A stretch of DNA of 64,000 nt. Source: Trichomonas vaginalis G3. Its lineage: Eukaryota > Parabasalia > Trichomonadida > Trichomonadidae. The DNA lies in the NCBI RefSeq assembly GCF_026262505.1, contig NC_067204.1, positions 22,723,300 to 22,787,299 of the forward strand. The letters run 5' to 3'. Numbering within the stretch: the first letter of the stretch is position 1; each line of letters opens with the position of its first letter. Below, piece after piece: positions 26,488 through 36,853 of this stretch. Under the pieces are notes generated by a model, which saw only the letters and a program-made list of their open reading frames with translations, ran no database searches and had not been told where the DNA came from. Both the position numbers and the translations under genes were made by a program.

Positions 26488-26904
26488 GGCGAGGACTTTG
26501 AAGTTAACACATTTGAATGTCTTGCTTTAAATAAAAGGCAAGTCTTTCAAACTAAACAGTAAATTTTTTCCTTTTTGCGGATTTTATAATTGTTATTTTA
26601 TTTTTGATTCCTTATAATATGGCATATATAAATGAACAAATATTCAATATGATATTGCCTTGGGATCACGAAATTTAGAATAGTTGAGATACTTTTTTCT
26701 GGCTGATAAATAATCAAGAAAAGTAGAAAGCATCTATTAATATATATATTTAATATCACTAACTAGTAGAAGTGTTTTTTTTTATTCTCATTGCATCATA
26801 TGAAATAGACATTTTCTCGATATGAATAACTGTATATATATATTTTATCTGTTTATTAAATAATAGAAGCAGTTATATGTTAATCGTTGAATTTATGCAA
26901 TTTT
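26488..26904. other. Intergenic stretch
   Basis: About 420 AT-rich bases with short TA-runs (around 26740-26850). No gene or clear element is visible. Confidence 0.5.
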
Positions 26905-27900
26905 TTAGGATATATTGCACCTTTTCTTGTGTTTATGATGGTGTTTTTTATTTGGTAATTGATTTTTATCAAAATTGTCTTTTGTATTTGAATTTACTCG
27001 TTGAATTTGAGAATTAATTAAATCTATTATGTTTTGATGATCTTTTTCCATTGCATAATGAAGAGCAGTTTTGAATGCATTATCTTTTATATCGATATTT
27101 GCACCCCGGGAAATAAGTAACTCTGCAGTTTCTTTGCTATTACTGTCTGCAGCCATATGAAGAGCTGTCATTCCGTATTTGTCTTTTGCATTAATATCAG
27201 CGCCGTTCAAAATTAGGATATCCGCAATTTCTTTAATATTTTTGTCCGCCGCATGATGTAGAGCAGTCATATTATATTATCTCTATGGTTAATATTTGCA
27301 CCATGTGAAATAAGAACTTTTAGTGTTTCTTTACTGTTATTTATTGCTGCTCGAATAAGAGGACTATATAAAAGATTATCTTTTAAATAAAATATAGTTT
27401 TATGATTAAAGATTGCCGCAGTATAAAGAGGTCCCCATCCATTATAATTCTTTAAATTAATATCTGCATTGTTTGAAATAAGAAGATCTACAATTTCTAT
27501 ATTTCCATGTTCAATCGCACAATTAAGAGGTGTATCTCCTCCATGGCCTTTAATATTGATGTTTTCACAATGCAAAATAAAATATTCCACCATTTCCTTG
27601 TTACCAAAATCTACTGCATAATGAAAAGCTACAAGTGCATTCATATCTAATCAATTTATATCAGCTCCATTTGAAATAAGATAATCGCAAAGTATTTGTA
27701 TTTAGATTACAATTGTTTAGATAACAATCTATTTATATCAGCTCCCTTTTTCTCACTATAATTCTATGATTGATAATTAAGTAATGAAGAGCATTTCTCA
27801 TCAGGTGTAATACTTTATTATTAAATGAAGAATTACTTATTTCTTTAGGATCTTTACAACAATTTACATGAATTACTGCGTAATTACAAAATAATATTAA
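26905..27900 (-). pseudogene. Ankyrin-repeat protein, decayed host gene
   Basis: At least five ankyrin units are clear: GDTPLNCAIEHGNIEIVDLL, SPLIRAAINNSKETLKVLIS, TALHHAADKNIKEIADILIL, TALHMAADSNSKETAELLIS and TALHYAMEKDHQNIIDLINS. The main frame is shifted once at 27267-27270. Upstream of 27644 only remnants remain (two NGADIN/KGADIN-type pieces with stops between). The C-terminus is basic (NKKHHHKHKKRC). Trichomonads carry hundreds of such genes, usually with a DUF3447-type head, which is decayed here. It mediated protein binding when intact. Confidence 0.8.
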
Positions 27901-27965
27901 TCAAGTCTGATATCATTATTAATAAATAAAAAAAATCTAATTTTATTAAAATAAATAATAGTATT

Positions 27966-30900
27966 TTAGTAAGCATTGATCTTCGTTATGAGATATTGTT
28001 TGATCAATTCATAATCAGTTGTATCGATAATAGTGAAATCAGCGTTGTAGAAGCATTTCAAATTAACAGTGTTTCCGGTGAATTCGACGTTCTTAATTTC
28101 GCTGTAATCGATACATCTGGAAATGTTTTTATCAGCAACAATGAAAATGGAATTTCGTCCTAATACAACATAACATGATTCTCTCTTGTATTTGGCATCT
28201 ACAATGAATTCTGCCTGGTCTGTGTGAGTATCATTTCCTGGGTTATGTGTCTGAGCAAGGAACTGAACTTCGCTAAGTTTTTTATCGAAAGGAGTGATAG
28301 AACGATGAAGAATAGCTCGAGCAAGTCTTTGTCTTCTTAATATAACTGTATCATCCGAAATCGCTTTTCTTGCAGCGCCAATGATTCCGGCACCAGCATC
28401 AGCGACACCTAAAACTGGTCTAGCAACAATACCTGTGATTCCTGTTGCAACACCCTTGAAGAAGCCTCCTGCGCCGCCCTTCTTTGCACCTCTGATTGGA
28501 TCTACAACAATTCCTGCAATACCATCAATCAAACCACTTCCGAGAGCTTCCATTCCATTAACAAATGTCTTGGAAGCACTTGCATTGAGGCCAACTTTTT
28601 GTGTCTTCGTTCCTTTGATTGCTGACTCTGCTGTGAATGTTCTCAAGATAGAGCCAACTGTGTTTATTGCGCTCTCGCCAATTCTAAGTGTTCCGCCAAT
28701 CAAAAACGCTGGATTTCCTTTTGTTACTGTTTTAACAAATGAATCAGAAATGGCACCAACATTCAAGAAAATATCGATACCAAGTAATAACTTTAATGCG
28801 AGAATGAAAGCTTGGTTCTTCAAAGGATTGACAATTGTTGACATGACCGCATCTCCTGTAAGAACTAAATCATTTACTGACAAAGCGTCCAATGAAATAT
28901 GTGCATCTGAAATTGAAGGAATCATCGTCATTTGAGAGAAAGGACACTTGAACATTGTTGGTCTCTGTGTCTGGCTTTCGTGCTGCAAGTTAACAGTGAT
29001 TGCACTGCATCTGAACTTCTCAACAGTCATGATATTTGTAACTTCACTTGGTTTCTCGTCATTCTTTGGATCATTTTCTTCTTCGTTTTTAGGAACAAAA
29101 TCATTCATTATTAGTGCAACTAAATCACATAAACAATTGTTATCTAAATACAAATTGATTGGTGCGAATTTGATGTTAACTTCGCTGATTGTCATCGATG
29201 AATTCTCATACATAATCATCATATCAAAATCAAGGAAATTCTCTGATGACAAAACTGTTTCGAAAACAGCTAATGGATGCAAATCATCAAGGAGTAAATT
29301 GCCGACTTTACAACGTGCAATCAAATTCTGCTTTGATGACACGATGTCGAATTTCGTGTTATTTAATGAGAGCAAGAAAAGTTCTCTATAATCGGAAATC
29401 AATCCGATTTGCAGACATTTCAATTCGAAACCGAAATAGAATGTTGGAAGTTTCTTCAGTTTCATTGCTGCATAAGAGATATTGATTGTTAAATACTTCA
29501 TATTCTTTGTAACAACAATGTGAACATCGTTTATTGTTGTTACGTTGTTCTCATCGATTTCACAGAGTTTCTGGTCAATCAATATCATGATCTTTGTGTT
29601 TCTGAATGGTTGATTATATGCAAAGAATGATTTCGTGAATGGTTCAATCTGTTGTGAAAATTCAAAGTTTTGTTGACATAATTTGACAACTTTATTTGTC
29701 AGATTTCTAACTGTAACTTGTTGTTTTCCTTCTGGTTTCTTGAACTTAACAAAGTTCGTTCCATCCTTGATAGAAACAATCATTTGAACAAAGCCATCAT
29801 CAGTTATAAAAGTGACATTTGTTGGCAATTCGAAATTCAAAACAATTCCTTTTGTTTTTTCTCTGTCGAAGATGAATTCATTTGATTCATCGCAGAAAGG
29901 TAACTGGCAAGTTTCTCCTTTATAAACAGGGAATGGTTTAACAACTTCTTTCGGTCTCAAACTGAATTCATAATCTAACTCATTCTGAATAACATATTTT
30001 GATTTGAAAACTGCCAATTTTGTGAATTCATTCAAAATAGAAACGGAATAAATGAGAGGGCAATACAATTTGTCGGAATATGACAAGTAGTATCTCGAAG
30101 GAGCAACAGAATATGTTGCTTCTATTGGTGTCATTTCTTTTTCTCTTGATAAATAAGGGCTCAAAAGAATTGATGAATTTTCTGATTCTGTGACACTTTT
30201 ATCTGACAAATAAATATCTTTTCCTTCCCAAACTGTTAAGTTATCGAAATCTCTTGTCTTGACAAAGAATGTTGTCTTTGTCAAGTTCCTTAATATGACA
30301 GGAATGAACAAATTAAATATTGTTTGTCCAATGGAATTATGTGTAACTCTGATGTGTAAATTGTTCTCTTTTGATGGAACTAAATATGTCTTATCATTGT
30401 TAGTTCTAATCGTAATCTTCTCGTTTAATGTAGCAACAACATTCGAATGGAGAACAACTAAAATTGTGACTTTTGTTGAATTCAAATTCAATGGGATTTG
30501 ATCGTTCTTTTTAACAGTTCCTAATTTATGATTTTCAATAACAACATCACAATCAAATGGTGTGTAGTTAATGAACTTTCCTGTGTTGTGGAAAACAATT
30601 CTGTTAACATGAACAACTTCATGTTTAACTAATATTGAGGTCTGATTCACTCCTTTTCCAACAGTTAATGTCATACTCTTTCTTCTCAAATCAGACAACT
30701 CGAAAGAAGAATTCTCGATGTAGAAAGTAGAGTTAATAGGAATTAATGATGATAATGGATACTGTGTATTTGGTTCCAATGTCTTTATCATCTTTTTATC
30801 AGCTGCCAATGGTAAATTATACATTGTTTTGTTGTCGAAAACAAGAAGTGAACTGAAAACAATGCATTTGTGTTTTGTCGATGATTCATTGAAACAAAGA

Positions 30901-33900
30901 ACAGTTGGAAGAACTAATCTGCTGTAAACCAAATCAGTTAATGACATTTGTGAATCAAATTTGTCAATTTTATAACGAACTTTTGATAAGTTATTTGCAT
31001 TTGACAAAACAAATTCTGTTTCTGGTTTAATTTGTTGAGAAATTGATTCAAAGTTGACAGAAAGATTGTAATTCGTCATGTTCTTTATGATGATTCCTTT
31101 CTCCATGTCAGAAGAGATATCACTCTTATCAAATCTTTCTTGGATATCGCTTAAATACTGTGAGAACAATTTGATCATTGTTTTATCAACATGTAAATCA
31201 ATGTTGTCATTTATTGACATTTGCATTTCAAAGTTGTTTTCCTTGTTCATCAAATTCAAGATGATATCGAATGGGTTGCACAAAATGTCCCATTGTTGTG
31301 ATTTCATGTTGAATAAGTCGAATCTTTGGATAGGAATAACCAAATTCGTTGGTTCTCTGTAATCTTGATCGAGTTCGAAAGTTGTTCCTCCAACTTTCAA
31401 AAACATGAAAGGAATATCATTTGTAGGATCTTGTGATGATTGGTAATTCAATTGTAAAGTAAAGTCTGGAAGACTGAATTTCATATACTTCAAACTCCTC
31501 TTCTTTTCGTTTTCTTCCTCTTCTTTACTTGATAATTTATCTGACATTTGTAAAGTGTCAGAACTTGAAATTTGACTAATTTTGTCAGATAAAATGTAAA
31601 GAGCTGCAATTTGGTCGATTGATAATTTGATGTTTGTATCTGATGTGTAAACAGATAAAGTATCAAATGACATTTGGAATCCCAAGTTCCAATTTTGGAT
31701 TATGAAGATCTTTGATTGTGAATTTAATCCATTTTGAGAACCAATAAATAATTTATCGCAAATTACGTTCATTCCACTTTCTGTTTGGTTGAAAACGAGT
31801 TTGGAATTCAAGAATAAATACTTATCTTGGTCATTTAACACCTTAACTAATAAATTAGATGATAACAAATTCAAGGCTAATGATTGTGTCACTTTTTCTT
31901 CATCAGGATCTTCAACAGTAGAGAAATTCGTTGAAAGGAAAGCAGAATTCATGAATTTGGTTGCAACTCCTAAGATTTTATCAATATCGCAAACTCCTTC
32001 CAATGAATTCAAGTTGATTTGGATCAACAATGGTGATAAAATGAGGTCAAATCCGCTGACAATTAATTTGTCAAAAATAATTTGGTCAATTGACATTTTC
32101 TGTTTTTCAGAAATTGTGAAATTGAACTTGTTCATTAAGATTTTCTGGTCATCAATTTCAACTGATGTTTGATCTAACTGCACGCCAACAATAAGCTTCG
32201 ATTCCCAGACTTCGTGTATGATTTCTGTTGGAAGGAATGAAACAATAACAGAACAAAGAGAATTTGTTGATAAAATGTCAAATTTGTAGTTTACATTTGG
32301 TACTTTCAGTTGAATGTCATAACCGACAACGTATTTTGTATCTGGTTTTGTATATTTCTTTCTTAGGTTCGCTGGATACCATTTAGAAACTTTTGGCGGC
32401 ATATTTTCTGTCAAAAATCTCAATTTAATACCAAAATCAGCAACTTTCAAAAAGTTTGATTCAACATTTGCGACAGAAACATTGATGTTTTCACAGTTTT
32501 CTTCTGTAGCAACATTAATGTCATTGATATTAAACGCGATGTTGTTTACAGAGAAATTATCTTTCCCGAGCAATTTCAACTGTATTTCAAAAATCTTCGC
32601 GTTGTATCTAAACATCGTGAAAACAGCTGGTTCTTCAGGATTTCCTCCCAATAAATCTGTAATTGTCTTCACGAACTTGGACATGAAGAAGTTGTATTGC
32701 AATAAAACGAAAACCTTGTCGATGTTGAAATTCAAAACATTCCCTTTCATCGAGAATTGTATTGGATCTTGAATTAACAAGAAATCACCAAAATCTTTAT
32801 TTGTAATTTTGGCACTTTCAACATCGAATTTAATTTCATCACCAATTAAACCATTGATTTTAGGAACAAGGACATCGAAAACTTTTTCTTCTTTCTGATA
32901 TCCTGTAATAGTTATCTTATCTGTTACAAGTTTAATTGGTGTTGAATTTTCATTGGAAACTTCTGTCACTTTTTGAGGAGTTTTTTCTTTTTGTTGCGGA
33001 GATTTCAAGAAATGGACAGGATCTTTAACGAAAATCGGCAACAAATAACCAAACCCACTGTTGCTCAAATCGAAATGAGTTTCTCCCAAGATGTAAATTG
33101 TGTTATCCTCAAATTTAAGTTGATTTAACTTTCCAACAGTCACTTTTTGTTTGTCATTCATCAACAGATTGTTTAAAACAACAGAAATGTCATCATTTCT
33201 CATGTTGAAAGATATTTCATTAGAAATGATTGCGAACATCACTTCTCCTTCTTCTAAGAATGTGATGTCTATTCCTGGTAATCCAAAGTCAATGAACATT
33301 TCGCTTTTATCCATTTTCTTCATTTCTTGTTTGACATCTTCATTGATTTTACTTGGATTTGTGTCGACAAATAAATTGGCGTAAGCTGTTGTGAAAGTAA
33401 TGATTTCCATCAAATTGTTGAAATCTTCTTTCAAAAGTTCGACCTTTACAGAAGGAAGATTTCCTTTGATTGTTGTCAATTGATCCTTTACAGATATATT
33501 GACAATTCCTGTGATATCTTTGATCAATTTCCTGTCATTAAATGCTGTAAAGAAATTGTCAAATCCAAGTAAAACTGTTGCATTTTTACCTTGATTTACA
33601 GCATCTAATTCGATCTTTGAAATTCCGAATTCCACGTTGAAATATTTGTCTTCTTCGACCATTGGTAAATGTATCTGGATATTCGGACTAATCACGTTAA
33701 CTTTCGCTTTCAAAATAGAATCAACCATTTTGATTTCTGCAACTTCTGTCACTTTTTGATTTTGATTCATTTCTGCCACTTTTTCTTTGATTATTTCAAT
33801 TGAAGGTTCTTCATCGACAAAGAACTTCATTATTGAATTAACCCAACTCAAGTCGAACAAAACAAATGGCCTAAACACATCTACTGTTAATTCAGTGATA

Positions 33901-36311
33901 TTCTCATGAATTGCGACTTTCGTACTCACGGCTTTTTCTTCTTTTGAACCGAAAGAACAAAATGGTCTTGAAACACCTTCCATGCATAATAATGACTTCA
34001 AAATTACATCAAGATCTAAAACACCATCTTTAATTTGAAGTCCGCATGAAAGATTGTTAATAGAAAAGTTGTTTTCTACTTTTCCTGTATCAGAAATCAA
34101 TTGTAAATTAAAAGCTTCGAACATTGAAGACAAAACAAGGTAAATGTCTTGAGAGAAAGCTTGTGCTTGTTTCTGGAATGTTGCAATAGCATCTGTAATT
34201 GGTTTTTGTTCTTTTTCTTCTTTGATTTCTTCTTCTTCTGAATCATCTTTCATAAGATTCGACATTTGGTCAACAAATTTAAGAATATTGTTGTATTGTT
34301 TCTTCCTGAGTTTAACCATGATCTGTTGCATGTTGATTTTGATGTTTTGGTTGACAATTGTTTTCAATGGAACGAATAAATTGTCTAAATCAATATGCAT
34401 TGATGCAGGTTCAACAATAAACTCATCTCCCATCTTAACAGTGAAGTTTTTGAGAGAAATAAGGAATTTATCGTATAATGAAATAATATTCTTTCTTTCT
34501 GGTTTAATAAATGGACCAGTAACAATATCAATAGAACCTGTGTCAATAGTTATTTGTTCTTCAGCAGGGATTATGACTGTTGGTGTATCCATGTGCAAAT
34601 CAATTTTGAATTCTTTCTTTTCATCAATGTAACTTGCGAATTCAAGCTCAGTAATTTGTCTTTTGATTTGTTTAAGAGCTTGTTTTGGATTCAAGTCGTG
34701 TCTTATATTGGTAATTGCCTTCAAATTCCTGTTTGCAAAGAAATTACTCAATCTCATGATATAAGGAATATCTGCGTAAATAATTGGTGATGTAACAATG
34801 CCATTCAAAGTGAATTTCTTGTTGAAATTGTCTAAAACTAAGTTACCACTGATGCATTGTTCCAAATTTGATGGTTTCAACTTGAATATCTTGATGTTGT
34901 GATCGGAATCAATGGTCATTTTCTTCATCTTGAACATTGACGTTATTGTGGAGCCCGTCAAATTAACAGCAGCGTTCATTTTAACTAAATTTACTTGCAT
35001 TAGCTGATTATTCTCTTTATTTATCAAATTAAACGTGAAATCTTCAATAGTTGAGTTGAACGTGAGGCTCTGAGTGCTGTATTGTTGACGTTTTGCTTCG
35101 ACCATTTTAAGGATATCTTGTTGGCTGATTCCGATTGAAGCAGGTTTGCTATTAATGATGAGCTGGCGTTGGGCGTAGTTCATAAATGCTATTAATACTT
35201 GAGAGCCATATTCAGATTCGTATCTTTGGATATCTTTTGCGAATTGGTCTTTGCTTTGGGCCTTGATGTAATCCATCAATGGGTTGCACATCTTCTTTCT
35301 GTTCTTTAAGAACAATAATGCTCTGTCTCGTTTAAATGAGAAAGGATGAATTTTCTTTTTGGCGCATTGATAAGAATAGTCCCACCATTGACGAGAAACT
35401 GCTGGTGTTGCCTCACTAGCTGACAGTACATGAATTGGCCTTCCAAGAGGAGAATAATACAATAATCTTTGGAAGTCAATAAATTGCTTTGTAAAGAGCA
35501 AAATGCTATGGTATTGTAATTCGTTGAGAATAACGTTGATTTTAGGAGTATTAATTGTAATTTGGTTCTGAATTGAAACTGATGGGCTCATTGCGTGTTG
35601 AAGATAGCCTTCGAATGTAAATTTATGGAGTAAGCATTGATGTCCTTCCATAGATTGAAGCATTTGTCCTTTAAAATGAGCAACTCGTTCAGCTCTTGTC
35701 TTATTTTCAGGAAGTAATTCCAAAGGCTTGGCATTAGGATCCATGTAGATAGATAAATCGTGAATAATCAATTTCTTGTAAAGAATATCCTTTGTTGTAT
35801 TGTCTGAGGTTAAAACTTCAATTAAAGGTATTGTAATTCCAGCGGCAACGATATGGTCACCCATGTCATATTCAATTCTGACATGAATATTTTTGATTTG
35901 TGCCCTAAATTGTTCGAGAATTGCAGCAACAGAAGAACTAATTACTTCTTCTGTTGAAACCCCTGTTTGTACGCATAATTGCGCAAGCTCAGACTTTTCA
36001 GTATTAGCTTCTAATGCTTCTTTCGCTATCGAAATGTCTGATCTGACTTTACCTAAAATATAAATATCAGTTAAATTCATATTCATCGGCAAAGACTTAA
36101 CAAGTTTCTCTATTTGTAGATCAAGCATTCCAATAACGCCACTTGTGATCTCAAATGGAACTTGATGACGCATTAACGCATTCTTTTTGATTAATGTATC
36201 CTGGAGAACAGCATTTTTGTTCCAGAGACTGACACTGATCTTGCTCTTATCAATGTCTTCAATGTACTCTCCAAGAAAATAAGATATAACGTTAGCAACA
36301 ATCCGATTCAT
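27966..36311 (-). CDS. VPS13: VPS13-family bridge-like lipid transfer protein (2781 aa)
   Basis: The N-terminus is a chorein domain (MNRIVANVISYFLGEYIEDI, VSLWNKNAVLQDTLIKKNAL). Long repeating beta segments then build the hydrophobic groove that carries lipids between membranes. At about residues 2590-2640 the VPS13/ATG2 C-terminal region is clear (GSGLIDGIAGIVVDPIRGAK, GVATGITGIVARPVLGVADA). A PH-like domain ends the protein. It acts at contact sites between ER, mitochondrion-related organelles and endosomes in other eukaryotes. No intron, no breaks. A TCATTT box lies about 45 bases before the ATG. One of several paralogues expected in trichomonads. Confidence 0.93.
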   Translation of the reverse strand: MNRIVANVISYFLGEYIEDIDKSKISVSLWNKNAVLQDTLIKKNALMRHQVPFEITSGVIGMLDLQIEKLVKSLPMNMNLTDIYILGKVRSDISIAKEALEANTEKSELAQLCVQTGVSTEEVISSSVAAILEQFRAQIKNIHVRIEYDMGDHIVAAGITIPLIEVLTSDNTTKDILYKKLIIHDLSIYMDPNAKPLELLPENKTRAERVAHFKGQMLQSMEGHQCLLHKFTFEGYLQHAMSPSVSIQNQITINTPKINVILNELQYHSILLFTKQFIDFQRLLYYSPLGRPIHVLSASEATPAVSRQWWDYSYQCAKKKIHPFSFKRDRALLFLKNRKKMCNPLMDYIKAQSKDQFAKDIQRYESEYGSQVLIAFMNYAQRQLIINSKPASIGISQQDILKMVEAKRQQYSTQSLTFNSTIEDFTFNLINKENNQLMQVNLVKMNAAVNLTGSTITSMFKMKKMTIDSDHNIKIFKLKPSNLEQCISGNLVLDNFNKKFTLNGIVTSPIIYADIPYIMRLSNFFANRNLKAITNIRHDLNPKQALKQIKRQITELEFASYIDEKKEFKIDLHMDTPTVIIPAEEQITIDTGSIDIVTGPFIKPERKNIISLYDKFLISLKNFTVKMGDEFIVEPASMHIDLDNLFVPLKTIVNQNIKINMQQIMVKLRKKQYNNILKFVDQMSNLMKDDSEEEEIKEEKEQKPITDAIATFQKQAQAFSQDIYLVLSSMFEAFNLQLISDTGKVENNFSINNLSCGLQIKDGVLDLDVILKSLLCMEGVSRPFCSFGSKEEKAVSTKVAIHENITELTVDVFRPFVLFDLSWVNSIMKFFVDEEPSIEIIKEKVAEMNQNQKVTEVAEIKMVDSILKAKVNVISPNIQIHLPMVEEDKYFNVEFGISKIELDAVNQGKNATVLLGFDNFFTAFNDRKLIKDITGIVNISVKDQLTTIKGNLPSVKVELLKEDFNNLMEIITFTTAYANLFVDTNPSKINEDVKQEMKKMDKSEMFIDFGLPGIDITFLEEGEVMFAIISNEISFNMRNDDISVVLNNLLMNDKQKVTVGKLNQLKFEDNTIYILGETHFDLSNSGFGYLLPIFVKDPVHFLKSPQQKEKTPQKVTEVSNENSTPIKLVTDKITITGYQKEEKVFDVLVPKINGLIGDEIKFDVESAKITNKDFGDFLLIQDPIQFSMKGNVLNFNIDKVFVLLQYNFFMSKFVKTITDLLGGNPEEPAVFTMFRYNAKIFEIQLKLLGKDNFSVNNIAFNINDINVATEENCENINVSVANVESNFLKVADFGIKLRFLTENMPPKVSKWYPANLRKKYTKPDTKYVVGYDIQLKVPNVNYKFDILSTNSLCSVIVSFLPTEIIHEVWESKLIVGVQLDQTSVEIDDQKILMNKFNFTISEKQKMSIDQIIFDKLIVSGFDLILSPLLIQINLNSLEGVCDIDKILGVATKFMNSAFLSTNFSTVEDPDEEKVTQSLALNLLSSNLLVKVLNDQDKYLFLNSKLVFNQTESGMNVICDKLFIGSQNGLNSQSKIFIIQNWNLGFQMSFDTLSVYTSDTNIKLSIDQIAALYILSDKISQISSSDTLQMSDKLSSKEEEENEKKRSLKYMKFSLPDFTLQLNYQSSQDPTNDIPFMFLKVGGTTFELDQDYREPTNLVIPIQRFDLFNMKSQQWDILCNPFDIILNLMNKENNFEMQMSINDNIDLHVDKTMIKLFSQYLSDIQERFDKSDISSDMEKGIIIKNMTNYNLSVNFESISQQIKPETEFVLSNANNLSKVRYKIDKFDSQMSLTDLVYSRLVLPTVLCFNESSTKHKCIVFSSLLVFDNKTMYNLPLAADKKMIKTLEPNTQYPLSSLIPINSTFYIENSSFELSDLRRKSMTLTVGKGVNQTSILVKHEVVHVNRIVFHNTGKFINYTPFDCDVVIENHKLGTVKKNDQIPLNLNSTKVTILVVLHSNVVATLNEKITIRTNNDKTYLVPSKENNLHIRVTHNSIGQTIFNLFIPVILRNLTKTTFFVKTRDFDNLTVWEGKDIYLSDKSVTESENSSILLSPYLSREKEMTPIEATYSVAPSRYYLSYSDKLYCPLIYSVSILNEFTKLAVFKSKYVIQNELDYEFSLRPKEVVKPFPVYKGETCQLPFCDESNEFIFDREKTKGIVLNFELPTNVTFITDDGFVQMIVSIKDGTNFVKFKKPEGKQQVTVRNLTNKVVKLCQQNFEFSQQIEPFTKSFFAYNQPFRNTKIMILIDQKLCEIDENNVTTINDVHIVVTKNMKYLTINISYAAMKLKKLPTFYFGFELKCLQIGLISDYRELFLLSLNNTKFDIVSSKQNLIARCKVGNLLLDDLHPLAVFETVLSSENFLDFDMMIMYENSSMTISEVNIKFAPINLYLDNNCLCDLVALIMNDFVPKNEEENDPKNDEKPSEVTNIMTVEKFRCSAITVNLQHESQTQRPTMFKCPFSQMTMIPSISDAHISLDALSVNDLVLTGDAVMSTIVNPLKNQAFILALKLLLGIDIFLNVGAISDSFVKTVTKGNPAFLIGGTLRIGESAINTVGSILRTFTAESAIKGTKTQKVGLNASASKTFVNGMEALGSGLIDGIAGIVVDPIRGAKKGGAGGFFKGVATGITGIVARPVLGVADAGAGIIGAARKAISDDTVILRRQRLARAILHRSITPFDKKLSEVQFLAQTHNPGNDTHTDQAEFIVDAKYKRESCYVVLGRNSIFIVADKNISRCIDYSEIKNVEFTGNTVNLKCFYNADFTIIDTTDYELIKQYLITKINAY

Positions 36312-36853
36312 ATAAAAATTATGGTGACTTTTTTTATTTGAAATGATTCGTCATTCAAAAAATTTCTAAAAAATTGAATAGAGCTATTTTATTTATTGAA
36401 TAGATGTAAAATTCGTGGAACGTAAATTAGCTTAAAATATGATGTTAACCAAGATTACAGGAAAATTTTTCGTGTCACTTTTATTTTTGAAAGAGATCGG
36501 GAAAAATTTATCTCTCTGTCCAATCAGACTAGAAGTAAGTTTTATTCGGGCTTGGATAATATTACTTTGTTTCCTTTGGCTATTCTTAAAAATGTGTTTT
36601 TATTGTATTTGTACCATTATTTCAGTATAAAATCAATAATTTTATGATGAATCAAGGAGATGTGAATTCAGAGTGCATTATTTAGATTTATTATGTGTCT
36701 ATTAGTTGATCGGAACTATATTGGTTGGTATTTATGTTCATTTTCCTCAATGAATAAAAAATCAAAGAAAAAATATTTTCGAATAGGATAAAATTTGATA
36801 AATACACTTTATTTAACTGTAAACAATATATTTTCTTTAACGATAAAGTCATT
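36312..36853. other. Intergenic stretch between VPS13 and PI3-kinase genes
   Basis: About 540 AT-rich bases. A 63-codon frame at 36439 is hydrophobic low-complexity sequence and not convincing. It holds the promoter of the VPS13 gene (near its left end) and the 3' end of the kinase gene. Confidence 0.5.

Noticed and set aside
28381-34790. Many plus-strand frames of 60-180 codons under VPS13
   Set aside because: They are antisense shadows of a well-supported 2781-codon gene and show no family features.
36439-36630. Short hydrophobic frame between VPS13 and the kinase gene
   Set aside because: AT-rich low-complexity sequence (Phe/Leu/Ile/Cys) with no leader or initiator box that fits; likely chance.
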